IMG/VR virus record: IMGVR_UViG_3300035698_018961
Span: 1 to 23,692 of that record
Origin: a virus
Length of the DNA stretch: 23,692 nt
Strand: one strand, 5' to 3'
Part shown: piece after piece, positions 1-7,766 of the stretch
How positions within the stretch are numbered: the stretch's first letter is position 1
How the letters are laid out: every line of letters begins with the position of its first letter
Program-made: the position numbers and the translations under genes
The notes under the pieces: model-generated
Database searches by the model: none
Told to the model about the DNA's origin: nothing
What the model saw: only the letters and a program-made list of their open reading frames with translations

Positions 1-2758
1 TTAAGGCATTAGCTGTATCAACACCTGATAGTTTTGCATCAATCTCAGAGGCATCATTTTGTTTACCTATAACGGCTGCATTAACTTCGCTTGACGATGT
101 ATCAACACCTGATAGTTTAGCCGTAATTTGACCGTTAATAGTGTCATAGCCGGTTAATTTGGCATTAATTAAGGCATTAGCTGTTTGTTTACCAATTAAT
201 TTAGATTGAACCTCACTGTTTGTGTTGTCCTGGCCAAATGTTTTACTTTGAATTTCTCCGACAATTGTTTGTTTACCAGTAATTTTGCTTAAAACTTCAC
301 TATTATTGGTGTCTTGGCCGGTAGTTTTACCATTAATCTCATCACTAATGGTGTCAATACCTGACAATTTAGCATTGATTTCGTCATCTGCTGGGATTGC
401 TGTACCAATTAATCTAGCATTAATTTTAGAAAAACCATAATCTTGGCCGGTAGTTTTACCATTAATCTCATCACTGTCAGTAACTTTACCAATAATTTTG
501 GCATCAACGCTATAATTAATTAACGATTTACCATATATTTTAGCTAATACGCTTGAAAAAATATTTTGCTGGCCAATAGTTTTGGCACTGATCTCGTCAT
601 TAGTGGTATCTTTACCAGTGGTTTTAACACTGATTTCGCTGGTAGCTGTATCAACACCTGATAGTTTTGCATCAATCTCACCATTAGTGGTAATTTTTCC
701 GACAATCTTTGCATCGATCTCGTCATTAGTGGTATCTTTACCAGTGGTTTTAGCTTCAATCTCGCTAGCGCTTGAATCATTACCAACTAATTTGACATTA
801 ATATCAGCATTGCTTGTATCTTTGCCGGTTAATTTGGCATCTATTTTTTCGTTTATATTTTGTTTGCCAATTAATCTAGCCTCAATCTCGCTATTTGCAT
901 CGTCATGGCCGGTTAATTTGGCATCTATTTTTTCGTTTATATTTTGTTTGCCAATTAATCTAGCCTCAATCTCGCTATTTGCATCGTCATGGCCGGTTAA
1001 TTTGGCATTAATTAAGGCATTAGCTGTATCAACACCTGATAGTTTTGCATCAATCTCACCATTAGTGGTAATTTTTCCGACAATCTTTGCATCGATCTCG
1101 TCATTAGTGGTAATTTTTCCGACAATCTTTGCATCGATCTCGTCATTAGTGGTATCTTTACCAACAACCTTGGCGATAATACTTGAATTGGCCGTATCTT
1201 TACCGGTCAAAATTGCCAAAATTTCGTCATTGGCCTCGGGTAAAAAACCAGTTATTTTTGCAAGAATTTCACCGGTGGCCGTATCTTTACCAGTGGTTTT
1301 AGCCACTATTTCACTATTAGCAGTTTGTTTTCCGGTGGTTTTAGCTTCAATCTCTGAGTTGGTATTTGTACCAGATGATTCACCGGTTAATTTAGCGCTT
1401 ATTTCACCATTTGAGCTTGGAAATGAAAAAGTCCAACCACTATTCTCTCCACTATTTTCAGAATTAGGACCAGCATAAAAAGTAGCTCCACCAGTAGCAG
1501 TGCTATTTTTAATATCTATATAATTGCAAATAATTTCACCAGATGATTTTGTAAAAGTATGGTTATCAGTTGAAATTGAAATTGAATCAACCGTAAAGAC
1601 TGCCGATGTATTGGTCATTTCATAATCACTCACCACACACTCATCATCGACTGAAAATGCTTCCGGATTCAGCATGTTTACAGAATGTTCGGTTAGCGTT
1701 AGTCCAGTAATTCCACCGTTACCATCAACAGAATCAACATTAGCCACAATATATGCCAAAACAGTGGGAAAATCTGGGTGAACAATAATAACAGTTTGAT
1801 CAACAGAATACCCACTGCCAGCAGTAGTGATTGAGCCAGATAATGACTCAAATTCACTAGGAGAAGAAATTTTTATATCATCATCTGCATCACCTCTAAT
1901 ATTTAAATTAGAAACCTGAAATGTTTTGTCCATTTCAAAAAATAAAGAGCTTGGTGGATTGACTGCTTTAATTTCATTACATATAAAATTACCACTGGTA
2001 GGAGCTAGAAAATAAATATTGCCAGCAGTGGATGTAATATTAATTTTATAAAGAGTTTGACCCCAATTTTGAATTGTTTTTTGACTATCATCAGAATTAC
2101 TTATCAAAATTGTTGATGTTTCACAATAAAGAGTTGTACCACCAGAGGCAGTAGTAACTCCAAATGATAAAAAATCATCATTAGTATCAGCACCGGTTGC
2201 TTCCCAAGTTCCTGAACCCATATAAACAACATTGTCATCAGCAGCATCTTGGAGATTGTTAATATTTATGTTAGAGGCAGTTACATCATAATCATTCGCA
2301 TCAAAAGTTCCACTTTCAATAGTAATATTATCATTAGTTTCAAGATCATCAGATAAAGTCCAAGTTCCACCACCTGTATAAGCTTCATTTCCAAAATATA
2401 AATATCCATTCATGGCTACACCAGCAGTATCAATAGTTTCGGTTTCAGTTGATAAAAAATAAGTATCAGTAGACCAAGTTATCCCACTCTCTAAAGTGAT
2501 TGAACCATAAATTGACAATTGATTAGAACCTATAATGCTATAAGTATCATCACTATTAGAGGTAAAATCGTGACAATACCAGTTTCCATCAATTACTAAA
2601 TTCCCACCACTATCAAAGCCAGAATTTGAATCAACAATTACATCATCACCTAAAGCCGGTTTATTTCCGTCAGCAGGAGAACCACCAGAGCTAGTGGCCC
2701 AATGAGTATCGTCATCTGACCAATTTCCTGCACCACCAACCCAATATCTATCTGCCAT
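1..2758 (-). CDS. Giant virion/surface-type protein with 14-residue tandem repeats (partial, C-terminus outside window)
   Basis: This open frame runs from ATG at 2758 off the left edge, at least 919 codons without a stop. The N-terminus reads MADRYWVGGAGNWSDDDTHW, an opening I associate with secreted and phage structural proteins that fold as parallel beta-helices. Residues 1 to about 451 are rich in Ser, Thr, Asn, Asp and Gly, with beta-type spacing and almost no Cys. From residue 452 onward there are at least 33 copies of a 14-residue unit, consensus E-I-x-A-K-[LT]-[TSV]-G-K-D-T-x-N-x, with occasional 15 to 17-residue units. It starts 2 bases after the stop of the preceding gene and has no clear ribosome site, so translational coupling is likely. 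A tail fibre, spike or adhesin role is inferred from position at the end of the structural region and from fibrous repeats; the function is not proven. Confidence 0.85.
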   Translation of the reverse strand, partial: MADRYWVGGAGNWSDDDTHWATSSGGSPADGNKPALGDDVIVDSNSGFDSGGNLVIDGNWYCHDFTSNSDDTYSIIGSNQLSIYGSITLESGITWSTDTYFLSTETETIDTAGVAMNGYLYFGNEAYTGGGTWTLSDDLETNDNITIESGTFDANDYDVTASNININNLQDAADDNVVYMGSGTWEATGADTNDDFLSFGVTTASGGTTLYCETSTILISNSDDSQKTIQNWGQTLYKINITSTAGNIYFLAPTSGNFICNEIKAVNPPSSLFFEMDKTFQVSNLNIRGDADDDIKISSPSEFESLSGSITTAGSGYSVDQTVIIVHPDFPTVLAYIVANVDSVDGNGGITGLTLTEHSVNMLNPEAFSVDDECVVSDYEMTNTSAVFTVDSISISTDNHTFTKSSGEIICNYIDIKNSTATGGATFYAGPNSENSGENSGWTFSFPSSNGEISAKLTGESSGTNTNSEIEAKTTGKQTANSEIVAKTTGKDTATGEILAKITGFLPEANDEILAILTGKDTANSSIIAKVVGKDTTNDEIDAKIVGKITTNDEIDAKIVGKITTNGEIDAKLSGVDTANALINAKLTGHDDANSEIEARLIGKQNINEKIDAKLTGHDDANSEIEARLIGKQNINEKIDAKLTGKDTSNADINVKLVGNDSSASEIEAKTTGKDTTNDEIDAKIVGKITTNGEIDAKLSGVDTATSEISVKTTGKDTTNDEISAKTIGQQNIFSSVLAKIYGKSLINYSVDAKIIGKVTDSDEINGKTTGQDYGFSKINARLIGTAIPADDEINAKLSGIDTISDEINGKTTGQDTNNSEVLSKITGKQTIVGEIQSKTFGQDNTNSEVQSKLIGKQTANALINAKLTGYDTINGQITAKLSGVDTSSSEVNAAVIGKQNDASEIDAKLSGVDTANAL
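824..991. repeat. Perfect 84-bp tandem duplication (two 42-bp units)
   Basis: Bases 824-907 and 908-991 are identical copies of a double unit, and the first 17 bases recur again from 992. Perfect identity among otherwise diverged units indicates a recent slippage or unequal recombination event inside the repeat array. Confidence 0.9.
1061..1144. repeat. Perfect 42-bp tandem duplication, part of a dispersed 92-bp repeat
   Basis: Bases 1061-1102 and 1103-1144 are identical. In addition 1021-1112 is identical over 92 bp to 643-734, exactly 378 bp (nine units) away, and 1012-1058 matches 1-47. The array therefore contains long-range block copies as well as adjacent duplications. Confidence 0.88.
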
Positions 2759-2760
2759 AA

Positions 2761-3213
2761 TTATTCAACTTTATTTTTAAATAATACCCAACTATTTTTT
2801 GAATTATTCTCATCAACCCATAATTGCAAACTGCCAAAAGAGTAAATTGCCTCAATAACAGTAAACCAATCATCAAAACCATGCTCATTAAGAGGCACTA
2901 CAACGCCATTTTTAAGACCTGCAACATTTCTGCCAATGGTTCTAAACATTTGATAATCAAGGGGTTTTTCAAGGTCGCTAAACGCCTTAAACTTTGGATT
3001 TTTACCGGCCGATGGTAAATTAAAGCTTTGACCATCGTTGGTATAAAGAGATAATGAGGTAATTTGCGCCTCATTCTCTATTAAATATTTTTGCAATCTC
3101 TGCCATGGGGATAATTGGTCGGGAATTTCTATAAAATCCCCTTTATCTTCAAAAAAAGTTTCACCTGTACTAAGTGAAACCTGCCATTTTACATTATGAT
3201 TTAAAGTCTGCAT
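2761..3213 (-). CDS. Hypothetical phage protein, 150 aa
   Basis: No named family is recognised. The protein is soluble, begins MQTLNHNVKWQVSLSTGETF, and has a beta-rich first half with an SPWQRLQKYL segment at residues 35-44 and the conserved-looking stretch FNLPSAGKNPKFKAF near residues 64-78. The general pattern (a short protein about a quantity measured on 'SLSTGETF') resembles hypothetical proteins in structural regions of environmental phages. The start is well supported: GAAAGGAGG lies 7 bases upstream of ATG. It sits between a small 69-aa gene and the giant repeat protein and ends 2 bases before the latter, so the two are probably co-translated. It could be a chaperone or baseplate/fibre accessory, but that is only positional inference. 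Confidence 0.8.
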   Translation of the reverse strand: MQTLNHNVKWQVSLSTGETFFEDKGDFIEIPDQLSPWQRLQKYLIENEAQITSLSLYTNDGQSFNLPSAGKNPKFKAFSDLEKPLDYQMFRTIGRNVAGLKNGVVVPLNEHGFDDWFTVIEAIYSFGSLQLWVDENNSKNSWVLFKNKVE

Positions 3214-3274
3214 TAGCAGCCTCCTTTCTTTAATAATTATTAAGTCTCGATTGAGCCTCGTTAATTAAAATTAA

Positions 3275-3484
3275 TTAAATTTTAACTGTATATGATTTTT
3301 TACCGACAATAACTTGGATGTCACCTGGCTGTAAATTGATTTTTTTATCAGCGTCAACAATTCCGGCAATCCCTGCAATTCTGACTCTTTGTTTACCAAT
3401 TACATCTTTTGCCTCAAATTGATTGTCACCAACTTCAAAAGTAGTACCGACTTTTTCAAAGACTTCAAGTGCTGTAAATTTCAT
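3275..3484 (-). CDS. Small hypothetical protein, 69 aa
   Basis: The protein reads as a compact all-beta fold: alternating hydrophobic residues, two short glycine-flanked strands (RIAGIAGIVDADKKINL near residues 34-51) and a basic end SYTVKI. No catalytic or metal-binding motif is visible. A good ribosome site (AAAGGAAAAC) precedes ATG, and the gene starts 8 bases after the upstream structural gene ends, so it belongs to the same transcript. Its length and context suit a small virion accessory or head-tail protein, but I do not recognise a family. Confidence 0.7.
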   Translation of the reverse strand: MKFTALEVFEKVGTTFEVGDNQFEAKDVIGKQRVRIAGIAGIVDADKKINLQPGDIQVIVGKKSYTVKI

Positions 3485-3492
3485 GTTTTCCT

Positions 3493-4038
3493 TTATGAGT
3501 AGGTTAATTCGCTTCTAATAGCAAAAGCAGTTTTTTCACCGACTGATTCTGGGCTGGCTGAAACTAAGACATAGAAATCGTGACTTGTAGCTGATCCGCT
3601 ATCAGTAATTGTTAGCGCTGCGGCTGATCCCTCGGCATTTGTCCAAGCAGCGTCACCTTGTTCGGCAGCTTGAAAAGTCACTCCGGTTGGTACGGCCGTG
3701 GTGGTTGTACCATCATAAGCATATAAAGTGTGACCGGTAACTGCTACGGCTGATGCGTGAGCAAAATTAATCTTTAAAGTACATTCTGCGTCAGTAATAT
3801 CAGCCAATGATTCAGTGCCATCACCCCAATCACCAGTACCACTAGCAACATATTTGACATTGTTTGGGGTATTTCCGGATGAATTATCTGCGCTAGTTGA
3901 CTCATCTTCGACATGGGTGCTGTCATTGTATGCACCAACTGTGATGGCACTGTCAAAAGTTGCGCCAGCAAATTGTAAAATATCTGCACCGATGGTGGTT
4001 GGTGAGGTTCCTTGTAATGTCCAGGTATATGTTGCCAT
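3493..4038 (-). CDS. Thr/Ala/Ser-rich phage structural protein (virion-associated, 181 aa)
   Basis: The sequence is dominated by Thr, Ala, Ser, Gly and Asp, with no helix-forming or catalytic signature. It begins MATYTWTLQGTSPTTIGADI and contains ITVGAYNDSTHVED and GDAAWTNAEGSAAAL. This pattern recurs in small virion proteins of marine and environmental phages, probably with an immunoglobulin-like or jelly-roll fold; I judge decoration or minor tail protein as the likeliest role, without proof. A ribosome site (AAAGGAAAAAAAG) precedes the ATG. The gene follows the glycosyltransferase cassette and opens the last structural group in the window, so it is a plausible substrate for glycosylation because of its many surface Ser/Thr residues (inference). 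Confidence 0.75.
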   Translation of the reverse strand: MATYTWTLQGTSPTTIGADILQFAGATFDSAITVGAYNDSTHVEDESTSADNSSGNTPNNVKYVASGTGDWGDGTESLADITDAECTLKINFAHASAVAVTGHTLYAYDGTTTTAVPTGVTFQAAEQGDAAWTNAEGSAAALTITDSGSATSHDFYVLVSASPESVGEKTAFAIRSELTYS

Positions 4039-4105
4039 AATCTTTTTTTCCTTTATTTATAGTTTAATTATCTCACAAATTTAATAATAATTCTATTGGA
4101 TTATA

Positions 4106-5167
4106 TTAAATCAAATTTTTTAGTAGTTGTCTAATATCATTTGATTCTGACTCAAAGTTAATTTTAGCAATAAAGTTATTGTAAGTGTTAGTAAATAGGG
4201 CCTCATACCTGCTTTGTTCACTATAATACTCAATTTTATTAACAATCTCATCAATTGTTAAATTATCAATAGTGATGCAAGTTTCACCATCTCTCATTAA
4301 AACATCACCAAGTTTACCAATATAATGGGACCGTCTCACGATTAGTGGCCTAGCTACGGCGGCAGCATTATGAATAATGTGACCATAGCCATCACCAGCA
4401 TTTTTGGTGTGCCAAATAAATTTTGATCTAGTCATCGCATTTGCTAAGTTTTGGGACCCACTAGCATTACCATCACGGCAACCACCACCATAAACATTAA
4501 ATTGCCAATCAGGCATCTTTTTTTCAACCTCTTGAAAAATTGCCCAATCAAAAGAAAATAATTGGTCAGTATTAAAACAATTAACAAACGATGTAATGAT
4601 TTGTTTTGGCTTGGTATTGGTTGATGGGCGAAAAACCTTTAAATCAAATTCTTGGTGGTATTCAACAAATGGCAAATTAGGCTTAACTGGTAAACGGGCC
4701 GATGCTAGGACCGCATCAATCATCGTTTCCTGTGACGGTGAGACATTCCAATTATTGCCAATTTGATAAATCAGCTTTGGTTTGTTCGGGTGAATATTGC
4801 AAAGTTTTCTAAACGGCTCAATGTGCTGCGGAATTGATGCAATAACTATATCAAAATGACTACTCATAAAACCATTAAAAGTGATGGCCTTATTTGTTTT
4901 ACCACTATCAATGTCGTTGCAAAAATAAACCTCACCACCGTCATAATCTTTAATTTGGTTCAATTTTGGTGTATTGTCCGGCGTGGCACCGCCAATCCCT
5001 AAAAACTGCTCAACGGTAGCAGGATGATCATAAACTTTCCAATAACCTCGCTCGTGCCATTCTTTACCAATGGGCCTATATACTTGTCCGCCTAATCTAT
5101 TTTCAAAAAGTAAAATTATTGAATTTAAAAGTGATGCGTGGTGAAAATCTGTAAAAACTTTATACAT
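4106..5167 (-). CDS. Glycosyltransferase-like protein, GT-B fold (353 aa)
   Basis: The layout fits a GT-B glycosyltransferase: an N-terminal Rossmann-like half with strands at HFDIVIASIPQ (104-114) and KLIYQIGNNW (131-140), then a second half with FNVYGGG (223-229) and a donor-site region GDGYGHIIHNAAAVARPLI (258-276). In active GT4-type enzymes that last region carries an E-x7-E motif; here the glutamates are replaced, so the nucleotide-sugar contact differs or the protein is non-catalytic. It is the final member of the sugar cassette, and its leader is the GC-rich spacer at 5168-5277. There is no Shine-Dalgarno sequence before ATG, only a TATAAT about 20 bases upstream. Fold assignment is moderately sure; substrate is unknown. 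Confidence 0.72.
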   Translation of the reverse strand: MYKVFTDFHHASLLNSIILLFENRLGGQVYRPIGKEWHERGYWKVYDHPATVEQFLGIGGATPDNTPKLNQIKDYDGGEVYFCNDIDSGKTNKAITFNGFMSSHFDIVIASIPQHIEPFRKLCNIHPNKPKLIYQIGNNWNVSPSQETMIDAVLASARLPVKPNLPFVEYHQEFDLKVFRPSTNTKPKQIITSFVNCFNTDQLFSFDWAIFQEVEKKMPDWQFNVYGGGCRDGNASGSQNLANAMTRSKFIWHTKNAGDGYGHIIHNAAAVARPLIVRRSHYIGKLGDVLMRDGETCITIDNLTIDEIVNKIEYYSEQSRYEALFTNTYNNFIAKINFESESNDIRQLLKNLI

Positions 5168-5277
5168 AATTACTATTGATTATTTATTATAGGCTCTCCC
5201 CTACTCCGCCCCTATGCCCCTCTTTTTACCCGAGTACAATTTGAAAAAGTACCTCTCCCCCGGTAGGGTAGGGGAGA
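5168..5277 (-). promoter_or_regulatory. GC-rich inverted-repeat spacer between two glycosyltransferase genes
   Basis: This is a 110-bp gap in an otherwise gap-free cassette. It contains 10-bp perfect inverted arms, TCTCCCCTAC at 5195-5204 and its complement at 5268-5277, plus a nested 7-bp stem at 5254-5260/5271-5277. On the coding strand there are several GGGG runs close together, a possible quadruplex, followed by TATAAT at 5191-5186 and then the ATG at 5167. No -35 matches at the right distance. It may act as a terminator/attenuator for the upstream genes, an internal promoter, or a recombination scar. Confidence 0.45.
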
Positions 5278-6033
5278 CTAACTCAATTTTTCGTTTTTAA
5301 GTGATCTATTAGCTGCAATGAATAAAGCAGCCGTTTTATAAAACCTTAAATCCATGTTAATTATGCGCTCATGGCCCATTTTTAAACATGTCTCTAAATA
5401 CCCTAAAAACTTGCTGGTTTCGTAATTTGGGACCTCACCACTGGCTAATAAATTCCAATTATGTGATAAACCATTAAAGTGAAAAAAGCTTTTATCTTTG
5501 GCCTCAGCTCTATCAGACATTAAATGTGTCTTTGCCCCGGCTAGTTTTAAATCTTGCTGAAAAACACCGAAGTGGTCCAATTTATCTTTTACAATCCCAA
5601 AGTTTTTAGTGGTCCGGTCAATAATTTCTCTTTTAGCAAAAATGCAACATGGGTGAAGTCTGCCGCTAACATTGACACCAATCACATCTTTGATCTCCGC
5701 CATTGCTTCGACCTCATCCCAAAACACCAAATAAGTAATCCAAAAATCTTGCTCAGTAAACCAAACCCATTCAGCCTTTGATTGCTTTAGTGCTGCATTA
5801 ACGGCCACATTTCGCCAATCTTGATCACCGGTGACTGGTGGTGAATTAATAAAAGTAATTTTATCGTCTGCCATAGATTCTCTGACAAACTCTTCATAAT
5901 TATCGCCACTATATGTTTTAGTGAATACGACAAAAACTTGGTTAAAGCGCTCTCGCTCTTTTCTAATCATTAATCGCCAAATAGGGTAGTCATTATTAGT
6001 GGGCCAGCTAACTATAATGTCGGGTTTTGTCAT
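5278..6033 (-). CDS. GT-A-like glycosyltransferase (251 aa)
   Basis: The N-terminus DIIVSWPTNNDYPIWRLMI followed by FVVFTKTY fits the first beta-alpha-beta of a GT-A nucleotide-sugar transferase. The sequence AEWVWFTEQDFW (residues 88-98) sits where GT-A enzymes carry their DxD metal-binding motif, here as E94-Q95-D96, so metal binding is plausible but not canonical. Residues 105-135 contain the acceptor-side segment with two adjacent cysteines (HPCCIF). Length is typical of a small family-2-like enzyme. The ATG overlaps the stop of the preceding transferase by 4 bases (ATGA), a strong sign of coupled translation. Substrate unknown; confidence in the fold class is moderate. Confidence 0.65.
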   Translation of the reverse strand: MTKPDIIVSWPTNNDYPIWRLMIRKERERFNQVFVVFTKTYSGDNYEEFVRESMADDKITFINSPPVTGDQDWRNVAVNAALKQSKAEWVWFTEQDFWITYLVFWDEVEAMAEIKDVIGVNVSGRLHPCCIFAKREIIDRTTKNFGIVKDKLDHFGVFQQDLKLAGAKTHLMSDRAEAKDKSFFHFNGLSHNWNLLASGEVPNYETSKFLGYLETCLKMGHERIINMDLRFYKTAALFIAANRSLKNEKLS

Positions 6034-7082
6034 AATCCTATTTCCTTGTAAATTCTTTGTCTTTGTCTGATTCTTTTAATTTTTAATTTATACTGATCAA
6101 TGATGCGATAAACTGCTTTTTTATAAAGCTCTTTAAATTCAGGAATTGCATCATCCGGAGCAGTTTCAACAAATGTGAGCCACTGTTGTACACGGCGCTC
6201 AAATTCAAATCTCTCATTTTCAGTCTGACACCATGATTTATTTATTAATGTCGGGCCACCATCGGGGTCAATTAAACGCCTAGTCAAAGATCGATTGCTA
6301 TCATCCATTAAAATACCACCAACGCCACTGCTCAGTGACCCAATATGACACCAGGGTGCCTTACTATCCCATAAACCCTGTCGTTTCTGATAATCATCAA
6401 TATCATTAGGGCTGCCGTGATATTGAGGTATATAAACAATGCGATTCTCTGGCACTATCGTTCTAAGTCTCAAACTAGCCTCGACAAAAGTATCACCGGC
6501 ATTAATTATGTCTTTAATAACATAGTCAAGCGGTTCAACTAATTGACCCACAACCCATGATGTTGCACCATAGTAGGGGATTTGTCTTAATAAATCAGTC
6601 TTGATAAAAAAGAAATTAGGCCAAAAATTGGGACCCTGATCGCCTAGGCCCTCATAATTTAAATGCCATTTTGCCTTTGCTGCTCTTAATATCTCTGTAC
6701 CGCATGAGCCTCGCTTGCTACCGATAATGTCGCAATCACCACTTTCAAGCTTTTTAAAGATAGCATTAACGGTCCCAGGTTTAAAAATAAAGCCATCATC
6801 TTCAACTAACATCACATAATCCTCAGTGACTTTAGCTAGGGTACGCTTAATAGCCTCACCATGCTCAATTTGGACATCGTTATAGGTAAAGTTAATCTTG
6901 GCGCTATGTTTTGCTAAACAAACGCTTTTAATGTATTTGACAACCTCCGGCTCAATGGTACTGTTTAAATAAATGTAAAGTGTATCGATCTCTGATCCCC
7001 AAACACGATCAAATAAATCAAGCCAATATCTAATTAAAAACGGATCGCCCGGGTAGGGTAGAATTGCTGCTCTGCTTCTCAT
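6030..7082 (-). CDS. Family 2-like glycosyltransferase, GT-A fold (350 aa)
   Basis: The protein begins MRSRAAILPYPGDPFLIRYW and has a clear GT-A pattern: beta strand TLYIYLN, then the sequence TEDYVMLVEDDGFIF, in which E94-D95-D96 is the DxD-type motif that binds the metal and nucleotide sugar. Further on, residues around 150-175 (a WPNFFFIKTDLL stretch) fit the acceptor-side sheet, and a basic coiled tail ends the protein. I place the start at 7082, one base after the previous stop; a longer reading from 7103 would add seven residues and overlap the upstream gene by 20 bases. Neither start has a strong ribosome site. It lies between the methyltransferase and another GT-A gene with a 4-base overlap, so it is part of one coupled cassette. 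Confidence 0.78.
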   Translation of the reverse strand: MRSRAAILPYPGDPFLIRYWLDLFDRVWGSEIDTLYIYLNSTIEPEVVKYIKSVCLAKHSAKINFTYNDVQIEHGEAIKRTLAKVTEDYVMLVEDDGFIFKPGTVNAIFKKLESGDCDIIGSKRGSCGTEILRAAKAKWHLNYEGLGDQGPNFWPNFFFIKTDLLRQIPYYGATSWVVGQLVEPLDYVIKDIINAGDTFVEASLRLRTIVPENRIVYIPQYHGSPNDIDDYQKRQGLWDSKAPWCHIGSLSSGVGGILMDDSNRSLTRRLIDPDGGPTLINKSWCQTENERFEFERRVQQWLTFVETAPDDAIPEFKELYKKAVYRIIDQYKLKIKRIRQRQRIYKEIGL

Positions 7083-7083
7083 A

Positions 7084-7755
7084 TTATTTCCACTCAAAAT
7101 CATCTTTGCTAACTTTATAAAAACCAGTTAAACCTCTTGGGGTTGAAAAATGAAATGGCCTCAACTTTCCGGACCGCACTAATTCAATCATCGGTTTTGG
7201 TATCTTTCCATAGGGCCAAGCAAAGCCATGATCAGCATTAGGGATTTGGTGCATGTGTCGATGTAAGTCGTGGATAAAAATAAAGCCACCCTCTGCTAAA
7301 TTATCGTAAAATTTTAATAACTCTTCAAAGCGTGTCTGGGGTTCTGTATCAAGTAAAATCATTTCGTAAGTTTTACCCTCTGGATTAAATAAACGAACAT
7401 CACCAAAATGGCAAGTAACAACATCATCAAGCTCTAAATCAGTCATTCTTTGTTTAGCTCGCTGGTGAATCTCTGGCAAAAATTCAATAGTATCAAGGTG
7501 TCCGGTGTGATTATCTTTAAGCGCTTGGCCCATATACGAGGCACCAATACCCCAATGGGTCCCTGTCTCGAGTATATTATGGGGTTTTAATACTCTAGCC
7601 ATAGCATAAAGAAACTCTCCGGTCTCAACTTCAATGCCAGCATCGTTAAAAGATGAAAAACCAGAAATGCTCGGATTAAATGGCTGGTCCCAATGATTCT
7701 CATTGTGTTGAATAAGTGTTGAATCAAGCTCTTGCAATTTTTTGGTAATATTCAT
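7084..7755 (-). CDS. Class I SAM-dependent methyltransferase (223 aa)
   Basis: The Rossmann methyltransferase core is visible: motif I ILETGTHWGIGASYM (residues 61-75) for S-adenosylmethionine, an acidic end of strand 2 at LDTIE (88-91) that would bind the ribose, GDV at 118-120, and ILLDTEPQTRFEELL (133-147) with a following HDLH (162-165) resembling the metal-assisted O-methyltransferases of the Methyltransf_24 group. These usually methylate hydroxyls on sugars or small molecules. Set between glycosyltransferases and the phosphatase-like gene, it probably caps or decorates a glycan made by the cassette (inference). A TTTTCCTTTTAT-complement gives a ribosome site AAAGGAAAAACT just before the ATG. 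Confidence 0.85.
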   Translation of the reverse strand: MNITKKLQELDSTLIQHNENHWDQPFNPSISGFSSFNDAGIEVETGEFLYAMARVLKPHNILETGTHWGIGASYMGQALKDNHTGHLDTIEFLPEIHQRAKQRMTDLELDDVVTCHFGDVRLFNPEGKTYEMILLDTEPQTRFEELLKFYDNLAEGGFIFIHDLHRHMHQIPNADHGFAWPYGKIPKPMIELVRSGKLRPFHFSTPRGLTGFYKVSKDDFEWK

Positions 7756-7766
7756 AGTTTTTCCTT

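Larger units (their letters stand above)
1..1405 (-). repeat. 42-bp tandem repeat array encoding 14-aa units
   Basis: About 33 in-frame tandem units of 42 bp (a few of 45 or 51 bp), all inside the giant coding frame and continuing past the window edge. Conserved codons spell E-I-x-A-K-x-x-G in each unit, while the third to fifth and last four residues vary (KDT, KQT, VDT, HDD, QDT). The unit length is a multiple of three, so the opposite strand also stays open over most of the array; that explains a spurious long plus-strand frame here. Confidence 0.9.

Noticed and set aside
1-1405. Possible CRISPR array because of regular short repeats
   Set aside because: Units are contiguous, 42 bp, without spacer/repeat alternation, and keep one coding frame with a conserved protein pattern.
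582-1478. A 298-codon open frame on the plus strand
   Set aside because: It is the antisense shadow of the 42-bp in-frame repeats of the minus-strand giant gene; composition is low-complexity and there is no ribosome site.
3774-3989. 71-codon minus-strand frame inside the 181-aa structural gene
   Set aside because: Out-of-frame shadow with no ribosome site; the main frame has a good start and plausible composition.
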